Positions 51,502-60,549 of a DNA stretch of 64,000 nucleotides are shown one piece after another. Location: the NCBI GenBank assembly GCA_947463725.1, contig CANHRM010000001.1, positions 1-64,000 of the forward strand, in the 5' to 3' direction. Positions within the stretch are counted from its first letter, which is position 1; every line of letters starts with the position of its first letter. Below the pieces are notes generated by a model. It saw only the letters and a list, made by a program, of their open reading frames with translations, was not told the origin of the DNA and searched no databases. This stretch comes from Actinomycetota bacterium (GTDB lineage: Bacteria > Actinomycetota > Actinomycetes > Nanopelagicales > Nanopelagicaceae). Both the position numbers and the translations under genes were made by a program.

Positions 51502-52668
51502 TTAGCTTCTTTTCTTCTTCAATTGCACACCTTTAAGATTGCTGAAATCTCCTTGAAAACATTCTTCAATTTGATCAAGGGTAGTCATGAGTGACTCACT
51601 GACAACTTTGCCCAGTACATGCCCTTCGTCTTCGAATAAATTAATAGAATAATTAGAATCTAGGTGCTTTTGCAGATCTGAAATTTGATTTTTAGGGAAC
51701 AAATCATCGTATTCTCCGACTGTAAATATAAGTGGAACTCGTACTTTATCCTTTTGAGATTCAAGAGCTAGCTCCTTCAAGCTTTTTAGTACTTTATCTG
51801 TATCGCAATTGATCATTTTTGCTAATTTCTTAAGTCTCATACTGGACTGTTCAGCTAAAGTTTCTTCAACTCTAAACAAGAAACCTCCTTCGAATCCTGC
51901 CACTACAGCTAGCGAGTCAATATTCAAGCCGGCTCTAAACGCATAATTCGCACTTGTCCCGATGCCAAGTATTCCAATTTTCCCAGTGGAGAAATCATGA
52001 GAACTATCATCTCTAAGCCAACTGATGACTTGGTTCATCAATTCATCGATACTTTTTGCACTCAATTTTGACCCATTTAAAAATGAAAAACCATGTCCTG
52101 GTGGATCGATTGAGAGTGTTGCAAAATTTCTAAAATCAGTGTGGCTACCTGACAAACTAGGAAAATACTCTTTAGTCATGTCCATCCCGGGCAGAATAAT
52201 CAGGACATTAAGTTTCTCTTTAGGCAATTGAGAAGGCACTCGCAAGATGCCAAAGCATTCGTTTCCTTCAACTTTGAAACTAACTCTTTTGAAAGTTACG
52301 TTCTTATGTTGTTCTAAGTATGACGTTGCCTTATCAAATTCCGAGTTTATCTTCTCCCATATTTTCGCAGCATCTTCGCTACTTTGAGACAAGGTCCAGC
52401 TTCTTATAAGTGAGTGGACTAGCCGTTGTCTAAGGATAAAAGTTGTATGAGGTCTATTCTCTTTCTCGGACTCAGAAATTAGAACTTGTAGATTCTCGGA
52501 AAGACGTGCCCAGGTCGCAGGTATTGCCTTTACGTTAAAAGCATTTCTTTCAACATATTTAACATCAGCATGATTGAAATCAAATTCAAGCAAAGTATCT
52601 ATGACATCAGGCAATAAAAAATTGGTGCCCAAGTTACGATATGCCGCATCAACCAACCAATTATCCAA
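51502..52668 (-). CDS. Alpha/beta hydrolase-fold protein (FrsA-like)
   Basis: A 388-residue protein with a helical N-terminal cap (about 1-125) and an alpha/beta hydrolase domain, similar to FrsA/DUF1100 and 2,6-dihydroxypseudooxynicotine-hydrolase-type enzymes. The oxyanion strand LIILPGMDMTKEYFP and the SIDPPGHGFS segment are clear. The nucleophile elbow reads KIGILGIGTSANYAF where GxSxG is expected, so residue 237 is Gly, with Ser239 two positions on. Acid (EYDDLF) and His (EDEGHVLG) regions are present. First gene of the operon, divergent from the MFS gene with a palindrome between. Confidence 0.83.
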   Translation of the reverse strand: MDNWLVDAAYRNLGTNFLLPDVIDTLLEFDFNHADVKYVERNAFNVKAIPATWARLSENLQVLISESEKENRPHTTFILRQRLVHSLIRSWTLSQSSEDAAKIWEKINSEFDKATSYLEQHKNVTFKRVSFKVEGNECFGILRVPSQLPKEKLNVLIILPGMDMTKEYFPSLSGSHTDFRNFATLSIDPPGHGFSFLNGSKLSAKSIDELMNQVISWLRDDSSHDFSTGKIGILGIGTSANYAFRAGLNIDSLAVVAGFEGGFLFRVEETLAEQSSMRLKKLAKMINCDTDKVLKSLKELALESQKDKVRVPLIFTVGEYDDLFPKNQISDLQKHLDSNYSINLFEDEGHVLGKVVSESLMTTLDQIEECFQGDFSNLKGVQLKKKRS

Positions 52669-52766
52669 AGCTAGACCCCTATCTTGAACGTTTAACTGAA
52701 TATCACTCTATTGCTTTTAAAGTCTGCAAGGAAGTACATATAGACATTCTCTTAGTTTTGGTACAA

Positions 52767-52783
52767 GTTTCACTAAGTGAAAC
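52767..52783. promoter_or_regulatory. 17-bp palindrome, likely operator of divergent promoter
   Basis: GTTTCACTAAGTGAAAC is a perfect palindrome around a central A, in the 197-base gap between the divergent alpha/beta hydrolase and MFS genes. GTTTC...GAAAC half-sites resemble operators used by IclR- and TetR-family regulators. It overlaps the area expected for the MFS promoter. No regulator gene lies beside it. Confidence 0.55.
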
Positions 52784-52865
52784 AGATTCTACAGATTTTG
52801 CTTAAACTAAACTAGATTTACCCTCGGCCTACAAGGTCAACTTACTTATTGAGAGAACCCAAGAT

Positions 52866-54044
52866 ATGAAAATGATGCGTAACAGTCAGTTTTCTAACTT
52901 GGCAATGATTAGCGGGATTGCATTTATTGCCATTTCTCCACTTTATTTTTATGGTGCCCTATCAGTTCAAATTACGGAAGGCTTAGGGTACCGGCCTTCT
53001 CTTCATGGTCTTGGCGCCACATCCTTTTACCTAGTAGCAGCAATCTTTGCTATTAGCTTAGGAAGAACGACCGATCGATTAGACCCAGTTGTGACCTTAA
53101 AAATCGCAATCATTATGACCATTCTCAGTAGTCTCGGTATAACTTTTTCGAACTCACTGATCATGATTTGTATCTCGCTAGCAATTGGTGGTTTCGGAAA
53201 TGCGATAGCTACGCCAGGTATTGCACAACTGGTGCAAGAAAGAATCGAACTACGTAGACAAGGATTGGCATACGGTTTTAAGCAATCTGCAACTGGATTA
53301 TCAACTTTAATTGGTGGCGCTGCTATCCCATTCGTGGCTTTTGATAATCAATGGCGACATGTATTTGCACTAGGTGCTTTATTTTCGCTGGGGATTCTCT
53401 TCAGATTAAACGGAATGTCATCGAATAAGATTATGGATATCAAGTTCGGTAGTTCCAAAGATGCAGGTGCTCCCCGAGTGAAAGTAAAGGTCCCTTACTC
53501 TCTAGAAGTAAAGTTGATATCGATGAGCTTTGCTATTGGGGCTGCAGTCGGTGCGGGTCTAATCACTTATTTGCCGCTATCAAATGCTGAAGCAGGATTA
53601 AGCCCAGCTCAATCTTCATTCACTTTGATTCTAGCTAGTTCAAGTTCGCTAATCACAAGATTCGTAGTTCTGCTCTACATGGATAGAACGAAAATAGATT
53701 CAATCCGGATTTGCATCGGCATGATGTTTATTGGTTCATTAGGCTTGTTTGGGCTCTCCACTATGGGAACGGGAATCATTACTTTCTCTTCCATAATTAG
53801 TTACGCATTCGGCTGGGGATGGATAGGACTCATAACATATAAAATGTTGCGAGTTTCTGATGGGAATCTGGGTTCAAATGTTGGCTTAGTACAAGCTGCT
53901 GCCGCTATCGGTTCAATATCAGGTCCGATATTGCTAGGCGCAGCCTATGAAATATCAGGTTTTCAACTGATGTGGCAATTGTCTGCATGCGGATTAATTT
54001 TATCTTTACTTTTTCTAGTTGTTTCGCAATTCAAATCGAAGTGA
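52866..54044 (+). CDS. MFS transporter
   Basis: A 392-residue major facilitator with twelve predicted helices and a central loop around residues 190-215. Motif A-like SLGRTTDRLDPV follows helix 2, and a helix-4 region has AIGGFGNAIATPGIAQLVQ. Overall look is that of the anion/organic-acid or multidrug branches. Divergent from the catabolic operon and sharing the GTTTC...GAAAC palindrome region, it may move a substrate, intermediate or product of that pathway; direction of transport is unknown. Its ATG has GAGAG upstream. Confidence 0.85.
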   Translation: MKMMRNSQFSNLAMISGIAFIAISPLYFYGALSVQITEGLGYRPSLHGLGATSFYLVAAIFAISLGRTTDRLDPVVTLKIAIIMTILSSLGITFSNSLIMICISLAIGGFGNAIATPGIAQLVQERIELRRQGLAYGFKQSATGLSTLIGGAAIPFVAFDNQWRHVFALGALFSLGILFRLNGMSSNKIMDIKFGSSKDAGAPRVKVKVPYSLEVKLISMSFAIGAAVGAGLITYLPLSNAEAGLSPAQSSFTLILASSSSLITRFVVLLYMDRTKIDSIRICIGMMFIGSLGLFGLSTMGTGIITFSSIISYAFGWGWIGLITYKMLRVSDGNLGSNVGLVQAAAAIGSISGPILLGAAYEISGFQLMWQLSACGLILSLLFLVVSQFKSK

Positions 54045-54069
54045 TGCGGAAATTAGTACTTAAAAACTG

Positions 54070-55479
54070 CTAATTGGAATTAAAGAAAGTTGGTTGTAAC
54101 ACGCCTAAGCCAAGTGCGTTTTCGATCATTGCCATCGCGGCAACAAGTTTTATCTCATCATTGGCACGTGCTACTACTCCTAAGCCAACTGGTAAGCCTT
54201 CAGTTATTCCCATAGGTATACAGCCGATCGGATACCCGGCGATAGCTGGCGCCATGGTGATCCAACTATTGTTTCCATAGTCATCGCCTTTGCCTAAGGT
54301 GCTTTCCCATGCTGGCGAATATGTAGCGCCGATTAATACATCTACATCTTGAAGTGCGCTATCTAAAGTCTGCGTTGCCCATTGCAAATTACGAGAACGC
54401 TTTCGGTTATACGCACGACCTCGACCACCTAATTCGAGAGCGGCATCAAATAGCTCTTGTCCAAAATATTTCATCTCAGTTTCGGGGTTAGCTAAGTTGA
54501 ACTTAACTACTTCAGCTAATGAAACTATTCCACCGTCGGTGCGGCCAGGTAGATAAGCCCCCAAATCATCAACTAATTCATGCAATAAACATTCATACTC
54601 ATCATTGCTTATTGATTCAGCTGGTGCTGAGACTTGAATTTCCACAAGCGTCGCATTCGATTTAGCCAGAGCGCTAATTGCTGCTTCAAATAATTGATCG
54701 GTACCTGAATCGCCAGATAGCCACGATTTAACTACGCCGATCCGAAGTGGTTGAGTTGAATTTGCTGCACTCACTAAATCTGGAATTCCGGAAATAACTT
54801 CGAGCAAAAGCGCTGCATCTGCAACGCTGCGCGCCATTGAGCCGGGCGAATCTTGAGCATCGCTAATGGGAATAACACCAACTCGCGACACGGCACCAAC
54901 CGTTGGTTTGATACCAACGCACCCGTTAAGGGAGGCAGGACAAATAATCGAACCATCTGTTTCGGTGCCTACTGCAAGTGAAACTAATCCGCCTGCAATT
55001 GCTGAACCAGAACCTGATGAAGATCCGCCAGCACTATGTTTATGTATCCAAGGGTTAGCTGTTAACCCGCCTACCGCAGACCAACCACTGGTTGATTTAG
55101 TAGACCTGATATTTGCCCACTCTGACAAATTCGTGGCACCAATAATGTTGGCACCAGCGGCACGCAATCGAGTGACTAGTTCAGAATCTTGCTTAACTGG
55201 GTAATTTTCTAGCGCTTTAGATCCAGCCGTACCTGGCAAACCAATCGCCTCGATATTGTCCTTAATAAATATTGGCAAACCTGCAAGTGGCAAACCTTTA
55301 TCAATTGTTAGCGCATCACTTAGGGCGCTCTTAGAAACTGCGAGCACGCTATTTAACTGATAACCAGACTGATCAACACTTTGGATGCGCTCGAGCGCTT
55401 CGGTAGCTAATTGCGCAGCCGTAGTCTTGCCACTTCTTACTGCGACAATGGTTTCGTGGGCCGAAAGGAATGAACTCAT
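54070..55479 (-). CDS. Amidase signature-family hydrolase
   Basis: A 469-residue amidase-signature enzyme, hydrolysing amides through a Ser-cisSer-Lys triad: Lys73 (FIKDNI), cis-Ser153 in AGGSSSGSG, and nucleophile Ser177 in GTETDGSII (family consensus TDxGGSIR, with one Gly replaced by Asp). Related to GatA but there are no gatB/gatC neighbours, so a free amidase, such as one acting on aryl or alkyl amides, is more likely. It is next to the amide/peptide-type catabolic operon and may act on related compounds. Monocistronic; no RBS of note. Confidence 0.9.
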   Translation of the reverse strand: MSSFLSAHETIVAVRSGKTTAAQLATEALERIQSVDQSGYQLNSVLAVSKSALSDALTIDKGLPLAGLPIFIKDNIEAIGLPGTAGSKALENYPVKQDSELVTRLRAAGANIIGATNLSEWANIRSTKSTSGWSAVGGLTANPWIHKHSAGGSSSGSGSAIAGGLVSLAVGTETDGSIICPASLNGCVGIKPTVGAVSRVGVIPISDAQDSPGSMARSVADAALLLEVISGIPDLVSAANSTQPLRIGVVKSWLSGDSGTDQLFEAAISALAKSNATLVEIQVSAPAESISNDEYECLLHELVDDLGAYLPGRTDGGIVSLAEVVKFNLANPETEMKYFGQELFDAALELGGRGRAYNRKRSRNLQWATQTLDSALQDVDVLIGATYSPAWESTLGKGDDYGNNSWITMAPAIAGYPIGCIPMGITEGLPVGLGVVARANDEIKLVAAMAMIENALGLGVLQPTFFNSN

Positions 55480-55532
55480 CTGCGCAGATTACTCGTACTG
55501 CAGAAAATTATCAGTTCTAATACCCTTTCGGG

Positions 55533-55862
55533 ATGTTGGGTGGTATCAATAATGGACTTTTCCTATCCTCCTTTGGGGGCTTTTTTGCTTTGGCCATAAT
55601 CGCTTTAATTTTGAAATGGGCTTTTGGCAATCGCATCAAGGACAAAAAATTTGTTGCTACACCTGACCAGGCGGGCAAGATGGATCAATACGGGTTATTG
55701 GTGGCGCTGCCTACCCCAAAAAATTACATCGAAGCAGAAATGCTAAAGCAGAAACTTCTTGCTGCCGATATTCGAGTCAATTTGACCCAAACTTTCGATG
55801 GTCCAGCGCTTATGGTCTTTGAAAATGATTTTAAGATTGCGCAGGCAGTACTAAAAAGTTAA
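55533..55862 (+). CDS. DUF2007-like membrane-anchored protein
   Basis: A 109-residue protein with one N-terminal transmembrane helix (about residues 8-30, FLSSFGGFFALAIIALILKW), a short linker and a small ferredoxin-fold domain with the pattern LLVALPTPKNYIEAEMLKQK...GIRV-type turn and PALMVFENDFKIAQAVL, typical of the DUF2007 putative signal-transducing domain. Cytosolic C-terminus. Overlaps the end of the convergent nuclease gene by twelve bases. Function unknown. Confidence 0.7.
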   Translation: MLGGINNGLFLSSFGGFFALAIIALILKWAFGNRIKDKKFVATPDQAGKMDQYGLLVALPTPKNYIEAEMLKQKLLAADIRVNLTQTFDGPALMVFENDFKIAQAVLKS

Positions 55863-57575
55863 TTTGCGTAGATAATCTCGAACTGCAAAAGTAGCTCGAA
55901 CATCATCTAAGTTATAAGAAAATAACCAATCGATTGATTCTTTTTGTTCAGCTGGTGACTTACTTGGGTCAACCGCTTCTTTGAACTTCAAGAGCGATAG
56001 CGCGCCACCTGGATCTTGTACCTGCCAATTGAAGCCAGCTTTTGGTGCCAACTTCTTAATTCCATAACCAGTTGTACCTAGCGCTACTTGTTTTGAATAA
56101 TCCAAAAGATCTTCGAAATAGTCTTCGGTGAAGTCTTCAACTTCCTCGAGAGTTGGTACACCTGCTTTACCTTCATGATTACGAGCGAAATTACGCCACC
56201 AAGTCTTTTCATGACTGCTGTAATGAAAAATACCGATTGATTTTCCAGCTGCTTCAGCTTGCGCCACTTGATCCTTAAGGAAATTCCACATCTTTAGAAG
56301 TAATTGGTATTCACCATCTTCAGTATTCGAGTAATCTGAAAATGAATCGAATTTCGCGCTATGCCAATCTCGATCAACTGTGCGATCGTGGATTCCGAAA
56401 CCATATAAATAGACTCGATCTTTACCTTCAATCTCGGTTAAGCCATTGTCTTGAAAAGCTGAAAGGCTATTTTCTAGGTCAATATCGATTTCAATATCAA
56501 ACTCAGGAATTAAGAAATCCTTATCTGGGTCAAGCAAAATTGCTTTTCCGGATACCCATGCTTGAGCTTGGACTTGTAGTTTTTCAGCTGGTTTCGGCAA
56601 ACCTGCAACGGCAGCCAAGTCACGAATGCTCGTTATCTCTGGGAAATACTTCGCTTGAGCTTTCTTCGTGACACCTGCCAATAAAGTTACATGCCCTGCG
56701 CCACCATCGTGGCTCTTAAGTTCACGTTCACAAATAATCTGAAATGTGCAGGCAGCGCAACCGAATTTGGCATTGCTTTCGAGAGCAGAGAATGCAGCTG
56801 GCGGTAGTGATGGATCTTTTTGACGAGCTTGGGCAGCTGCAACTACTTTTTTGGCCACATCGAAAGCTTCTAAATAATCTGTGTTGGCATCGCCATCTTT
56901 TCCACCGAGACCTAGTGCGGTTTCAGAAAGTCTCGCCCAAACTATGGTCTCGATATCGCGACCGATTACTCCGACAAAGCCTTCATCATTTGCTATTCCT
57001 AAAATGCGAAGATGTTCGTGATAGTGCGCGAGCTGAGCTGCATCTTCTAAATCAAGGCGCGCAACCGTTTCGATACCTTCGGTTGGTAGAAATGAATCCC
57101 ACGGAGCTAAGTAAAGTTTGCTGGATTTATTATCGTTGATTGGATCATGACTCTTAATATCAACCGGTGCCCAGCGCGGTTTACCATCTAAACCTTCGCC
57201 TACTCGAATTAGTAAATCGGGGCGACTTACACGATCAGGATCATTGGCAGTTGCTCTGCCAGTTAGTTCGGCAATTTTCTCTTCGCAAACAGAACTTATC
57301 CAGGCGCCAATAATAATTTGCGCAGTTGATTTGATTAAAGCTTCAGCCGTAGTGAGCTCTTTTTCAATTTCGCCTTGATCTTTGTTAATTACCAAAATAT
57401 CTAAGTTCTTGGTCAGCAAATTCTCAATAGTCCGCACTTCATGAATATCGCCTTGGCGCTTAAGCTCGCGCATCATCTCTGATTCAGGTGCGCGTTCGGT
57501 TAAATCAAAACAGGCAGGCGCAAATGATTTATGTAAGTACTCATGGCACTGAAGTGCAGCGCGGGCATCTAATCT
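55851..57575 (-). CDS. TM0106-type RecB-like nuclease (RNase H-like)
   Basis: About 574 residues from the ATG at 57575, with GGGG just upstream; the ORF could extend eleven residues further. N-terminal RecB-like region with LLIRVGEGLDG and APVDIKSHDP (Asp/Lys of the PD-(D/E)xK core), a four-Cys cluster in AKFGCAACTFQIICERE, and a C-terminal RNase H-like domain (FDIEIDIDLENSL, RVYLYGFGIHD, GIFHYSSHEK). Matches the TM0106 RecB-like putative nuclease family, often with an Fe-S cluster. Role in DNA repair or processing is assumed. Alone between unrelated genes. Confidence 0.85.
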   Translation of the reverse strand, partial: RLDARAALQCHEYLHKSFAPACFDLTERAPESEMMRELKRQGDIHEVRTIENLLTKNLDILVINKDQGEIEKELTTAEALIKSTAQIIIGAWISSVCEEKIAELTGRATANDPDRVSRPDLLIRVGEGLDGKPRWAPVDIKSHDPINDNKSSKLYLAPWDSFLPTEGIETVARLDLEDAAQLAHYHEHLRILGIANDEGFVGVIGRDIETIVWARLSETALGLGGKDGDANTDYLEAFDVAKKVVAAAQARQKDPSLPPAAFSALESNAKFGCAACTFQIICERELKSHDGGAGHVTLLAGVTKKAQAKYFPEITSIRDLAAVAGLPKPAEKLQVQAQAWVSGKAILLDPDKDFLIPEFDIEIDIDLENSLSAFQDNGLTEIEGKDRVYLYGFGIHDRTVDRDWHSAKFDSFSDYSNTEDGEYQLLLKMWNFLKDQVAQAEAAGKSIGIFHYSSHEKTWWRNFARNHEGKAGVPTLEEVEDFTEDYFEDLLDYSKQVALGTTGYGIKKLAPKAGFNWQVQDPGGALSLLKFKEAVDPSKSPAEQKESIDWLFSYNLDDVRATFAVRDYLRKLTF

Positions 57576-57652
57576 CATTGCCCCGATCTTACGGCCGACT
57601 ACGGACAAATATGGGAATAATCAGGGATCAGAGAGTCAAGCGGCAGAATGAA

Positions 57653-58249
57653 TTATCCGAGTTTCCCATATTTTCCAGCACCCAGCCTAAGCAAAGGATC
57701 TACCAGCTTGGCATCTATCGAAATTCTGTCCTTACTATCTTTACTAACAACTTCATCAGAAACCCAAATTTTAGAAATTTTAGCAAAGATTAGAATCTGA
57801 CTGCTGTCATCAATCTTTACCTCCTTAGCAACAGTGCAAGCAAAATTTATTCTGCAGCCATCAATCAGTGGTGTTTTCCAATTCCATTCGGTTACAGACA
57901 TTCCATATTCATGAACTTCGCTAACCCCAAAAGGTAACTCGGTAGAAGTCTGCTGAACTTGATTCTCTTGTGACTGTGTAGCAATTCCAATTGTAAACAC
58001 TGGATTATTTCTTAAATTTACTAAAGTGTCCTTGGTTCTTCCAAGTACATCCCAACTTCCAATTGAAAACATCAACATGGGAGGGTTTGAAGCAATTCCA
58101 TTGAAGAAAGAGAAAGGAGCCAAGTTCCATCGGGCGGAGCCTTCAAGTGAGTTATCTGTCAACACCCAAGCAATCGGGCGGGGAATAATCGTTTGAGTTA
58201 ATAAAGCGTAAGTTTCTCTTTCGGAGAGTGGATCTAAATCTATTTCCAT
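57653..58249 (-). CDS. Flavin reductase-like (FMN-binding split barrel) protein
   Basis: A 198-residue protein from ATG 58249 of the flavin reductase-like domain family. The start carries LSERETYALLTQTIIPRPIAW, a hallmark of the group, then NLAPFSFFNGIASNPP and the C-terminal half with GCRINFACTVAKEV. It should bind FMN and either supply reduced flavin to a partner oxygenase or oxidoreductase, or act on its own. It follows the FAD-dependent oxidoreductase gene by 85 bases on the same strand, suggesting partnership. No oxygenase was found in the window. Confidence 0.87.
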   Translation of the reverse strand: MEIDLDPLSERETYALLTQTIIPRPIAWVLTDNSLEGSARWNLAPFSFFNGIASNPPMLMFSIGSWDVLGRTKDTLVNLRNNPVFTIGIATQSQENQVQQTSTELPFGVSEVHEYGMSVTEWNWKTPLIDGCRINFACTVAKEVKIDDSSQILIFAKISKIWVSDEVVSKDSKDRISIDAKLVDPLLRLGAGKYGKLG

Positions 58250-58334
58250 TACATAAGTTAAGCACAACAAAGTAAATGTTTAAATACTTATCAGATATAT
58301 TCTCACTTTTACTTTATAAGCTAACTGAAACTAC

Positions 58335-59699
58335 TTAAGATTTAATTCTATCGCCGATTTCTTTCGCAGCTATATAGGAAAACCCAAAAGCCGAAAGCAA
58401 ACCATTTCCTGCTAAATAACCATCAGAGCCGTGACCTGATATACCTACAGCGGCTCCACCAGCTGCAAACAGTCCACGTATTACGGCGCCACTCTCTTTT
58501 ATCACTTCAGCATTTTGTGTTACTTGAAGTCCACCTTGGGTATGAAAGAGTGCTGGGCGTACTTTAATCGCGCCAAAAGGAGCCTTCAGAGACTTTTCAA
58601 ATACTTCACGGCCAAATCGGTCAGTTGCCTCACCATTAATTACGGCATTCGCATTATTAAATTCTGAAACTAGATTCGATTCAGGTACAGAAATCAATTT
58701 AGCTAATTCTTCTACTGTGTCTGCCCAAATTACTGCGCCACTTGCAGCAGTTATTTCATATTCTTTGAACAGCATTGAACCGGCATCTATTTCCTTATCA
58801 ATAATGATCCAGCCCGCATTTCCCTTTTCTTCATTTAGAATTGCCGCATATTCAGAGTATCCAGCTGATTCGTCGCCGAATCTTGAGCCATCAAGATTTA
58901 CGATAAAGCCACCTTGCATAATTGTTGTCCAGCCAACCAATGTTTGGGCATGTGAAGAAATAGCAGCATGACCTTGATAAGAATCTAGATAGCCAAATGC
59001 AGCGCCATGTTTAATACCTATTTGAAGCGCTTCACCTTTGGAATATTTAGAGCCATGGTAGTAAACATATGAAATCTCTGTGTTGTGCTCGAGGAGTAAC
59101 TTCTGGTTTGCACCATATCCGTTAGTCGCCATCAATAAATTAGAAGTTTTAATTTCTTCCACAACTCCGGCAGAGTTCTGTACACAAGCCGCCACAACCT
59201 GGTCATCCTCAATTACTACATCTACTAATCGAGTGTTAGATCGAAATTCAAATAGATTCTTAGACGTGGCTTCTTTCCAGATTGGCCCTAAAACTAGCTG
59301 TCCCATGCGCCCTGGAACAGAGAGGCATCTATCTACAGAATGACCTGGGTAGTGAAAATCTGTCACTAGCTCCCAAGGCACGCCAAGCGAATCAGCCATC
59401 CATTCAACAAGTTCGACGCTGACATCTGTCAACGCCTTTGTTGCTACTGGATCGGCTTGGTTCTTTGTTTTCTTATTGATATCACTTACAAAGTTTTCAG
59501 GTGAGTCAATAACGCCTGACTCTTTTTGCCATCTAGTCCCGCTGGCAGGAAACATTCCTGAAGTCATCGAGGTATTACAAGTATTAATAAAGTCCGGCGA
59601 TGCATCAATTAATAAAACTTTTGCTCCGAGTTGGGCAGCTTTGATCGCACCTACTAGTCCACCGCCGGCACCTGCAACAACTAAATCATATTTTTCCAT
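58335..59699 (-). CDS. FAD-dependent oxidoreductase (fumarate reductase/KsdD-like)
   Basis: A 454-residue flavoprotein of the FAD_binding_2 family. FAD site VVAGAGGGLVGAIKAAQLGA near the N-terminus and a C-terminal GLFAAGGAAVGISGHGSDGY motif, with a middle substrate domain. Relatives include fumarate/succinate dehydrogenase flavoproteins, 3-ketosteroid 1-dehydrogenase and urocanate reductase-type enzymes, which add or remove hydrogens at C-C bonds next to carbonyls. Its ATG overlaps the stop of the racemase gene by one base, so the two are coupled. It probably acts on an enoate or diketone-type intermediate; the substrate is not determined. Confidence 0.88.
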   Translation of the reverse strand: MEKYDLVVAGAGGGLVGAIKAAQLGAKVLLIDASPDFINTCNTSMTSGMFPASGTRWQKESGVIDSPENFVSDINKKTKNQADPVATKALTDVSVELVEWMADSLGVPWELVTDFHYPGHSVDRCLSVPGRMGQLVLGPIWKEATSKNLFEFRSNTRLVDVVIEDDQVVAACVQNSAGVVEEIKTSNLLMATNGYGANQKLLLEHNTEISYVYYHGSKYSKGEALQIGIKHGAAFGYLDSYQGHAAISSHAQTLVGWTTIMQGGFIVNLDGSRFGDESAGYSEYAAILNEEKGNAGWIIIDKEIDAGSMLFKEYEITAASGAVIWADTVEELAKLISVPESNLVSEFNNANAVINGEATDRFGREVFEKSLKAPFGAIKVRPALFHTQGGLQVTQNAEVIKESGAVIRGLFAAGGAAVGISGHGSDGYLAGNGLLSAFGFSYIAAKEIGDRIKS

Positions 59700-60340
59700 T
59701 AATTAGTCTCCAGAACCTTTTTGTGACTAAAAATAATGTCTAGCGCCATTTCTGCAGGATCAACAACTTCCAGAACTAATCGGGATTCGATTAGGTTAAC
59801 GGCAGAGCAACCATTGATAACGATCGAGGCGCCTTTAGCTGCAAGCTTTTCAACAGCAGTTTCTAAAGAGCTATGCCATAACTCTTCATTGCTGATGGCG
59901 TCAAAACCAAGATTAATTACTTCATTGCCTACGAAATTCGCAGAATATCCATATTCATCAATTCTTCTGACAAGCTCAGCACCTATTGCATCATTTCGCG
60001 TTACGGCGCCAATCTGGTGGCCAGAATTTACTAAGTCTGACATCACGCATTCCAACATACCTACAACAAATTCGTCCCCGCCTTTTCTAAATCCGGGGTC
60101 TAGAACACAATCTGGCATCAGGAAATCATAATCTCGCCGATTTATCGAACCTATGTCGGCAATTAGCCCAAGATCACTCGCAACAACATCTTCTGGAGTC
60201 TCAAGCTCTTTTGGGTCAAGTTGAATAAAATTCACTAAAGTAACTTTCAAGCCTTCTGGTGAAATTCGATCATAACGTTCTTGTCGCCTATTAAATTCAG
60301 CTTCAGTTACATGGACTGGTGTTATCGAAATGACTCGCAT
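59699..60340 (-). CDS. Asp/Glu/hydantoin racemase-family protein
   Basis: A 213-residue protein of the Asp/Glu racemase superfamily with the two expected catalytic Cys, Cys78 in MPDCVLDPG and Cys178 in VINGCSAV, in the right places for two-base racemisation or isomerisation. Members include hydantoin racemase, aspartate racemase and maleate isomerase or decarboxylase-like enzymes. Its stop overlaps the FAD-oxidoreductase start by one base, indicating a shared pathway. Neighbour context (flavin enzymes, ADC-family, amidohydrolase) favours an organic acid or cyclic-amide substrate over amino acids. Confidence 0.87.
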   Translation of the reverse strand: MRVISITPVHVTEAEFNRRQERYDRISPEGLKVTLVNFIQLDPKELETPEDVVASDLGLIADIGSINRRDYDFLMPDCVLDPGFRKGGDEFVVGMLECVMSDLVNSGHQIGAVTRNDAIGAELVRRIDEYGYSANFVGNEVINLGFDAISNEELWHSSLETAVEKLAAKGASIVINGCSAVNLIESRLVLEVVDPAEMALDIIFSHKKVLETN

Positions 60341-60549
60341 ATTCCTACCTCCTGCTTCCTGACTTAACGCAATTCTAAAGAGTATTCATTGGATTATGTA
60401 CTACCTAAAACCCTAACGCAATCACTTTCGAAACAATTCAAATAGGACCGACGTTCCACCTGATGAAATTTGAGAGAGATTATTGAGGATTAAGGATGAC
60501 CAGAACTCTAATTCAAAGAAAATTGGGGTCTTTGTGGTGATATCTCGCG

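Noticed and set aside
54070..55479. GatA subunit of the tRNA amidotransferase
   Set aside because: No gatB or gatC beside it and the genomic context is catabolic; the Ser region deviates (TETDGS), so a free amidase is favoured.
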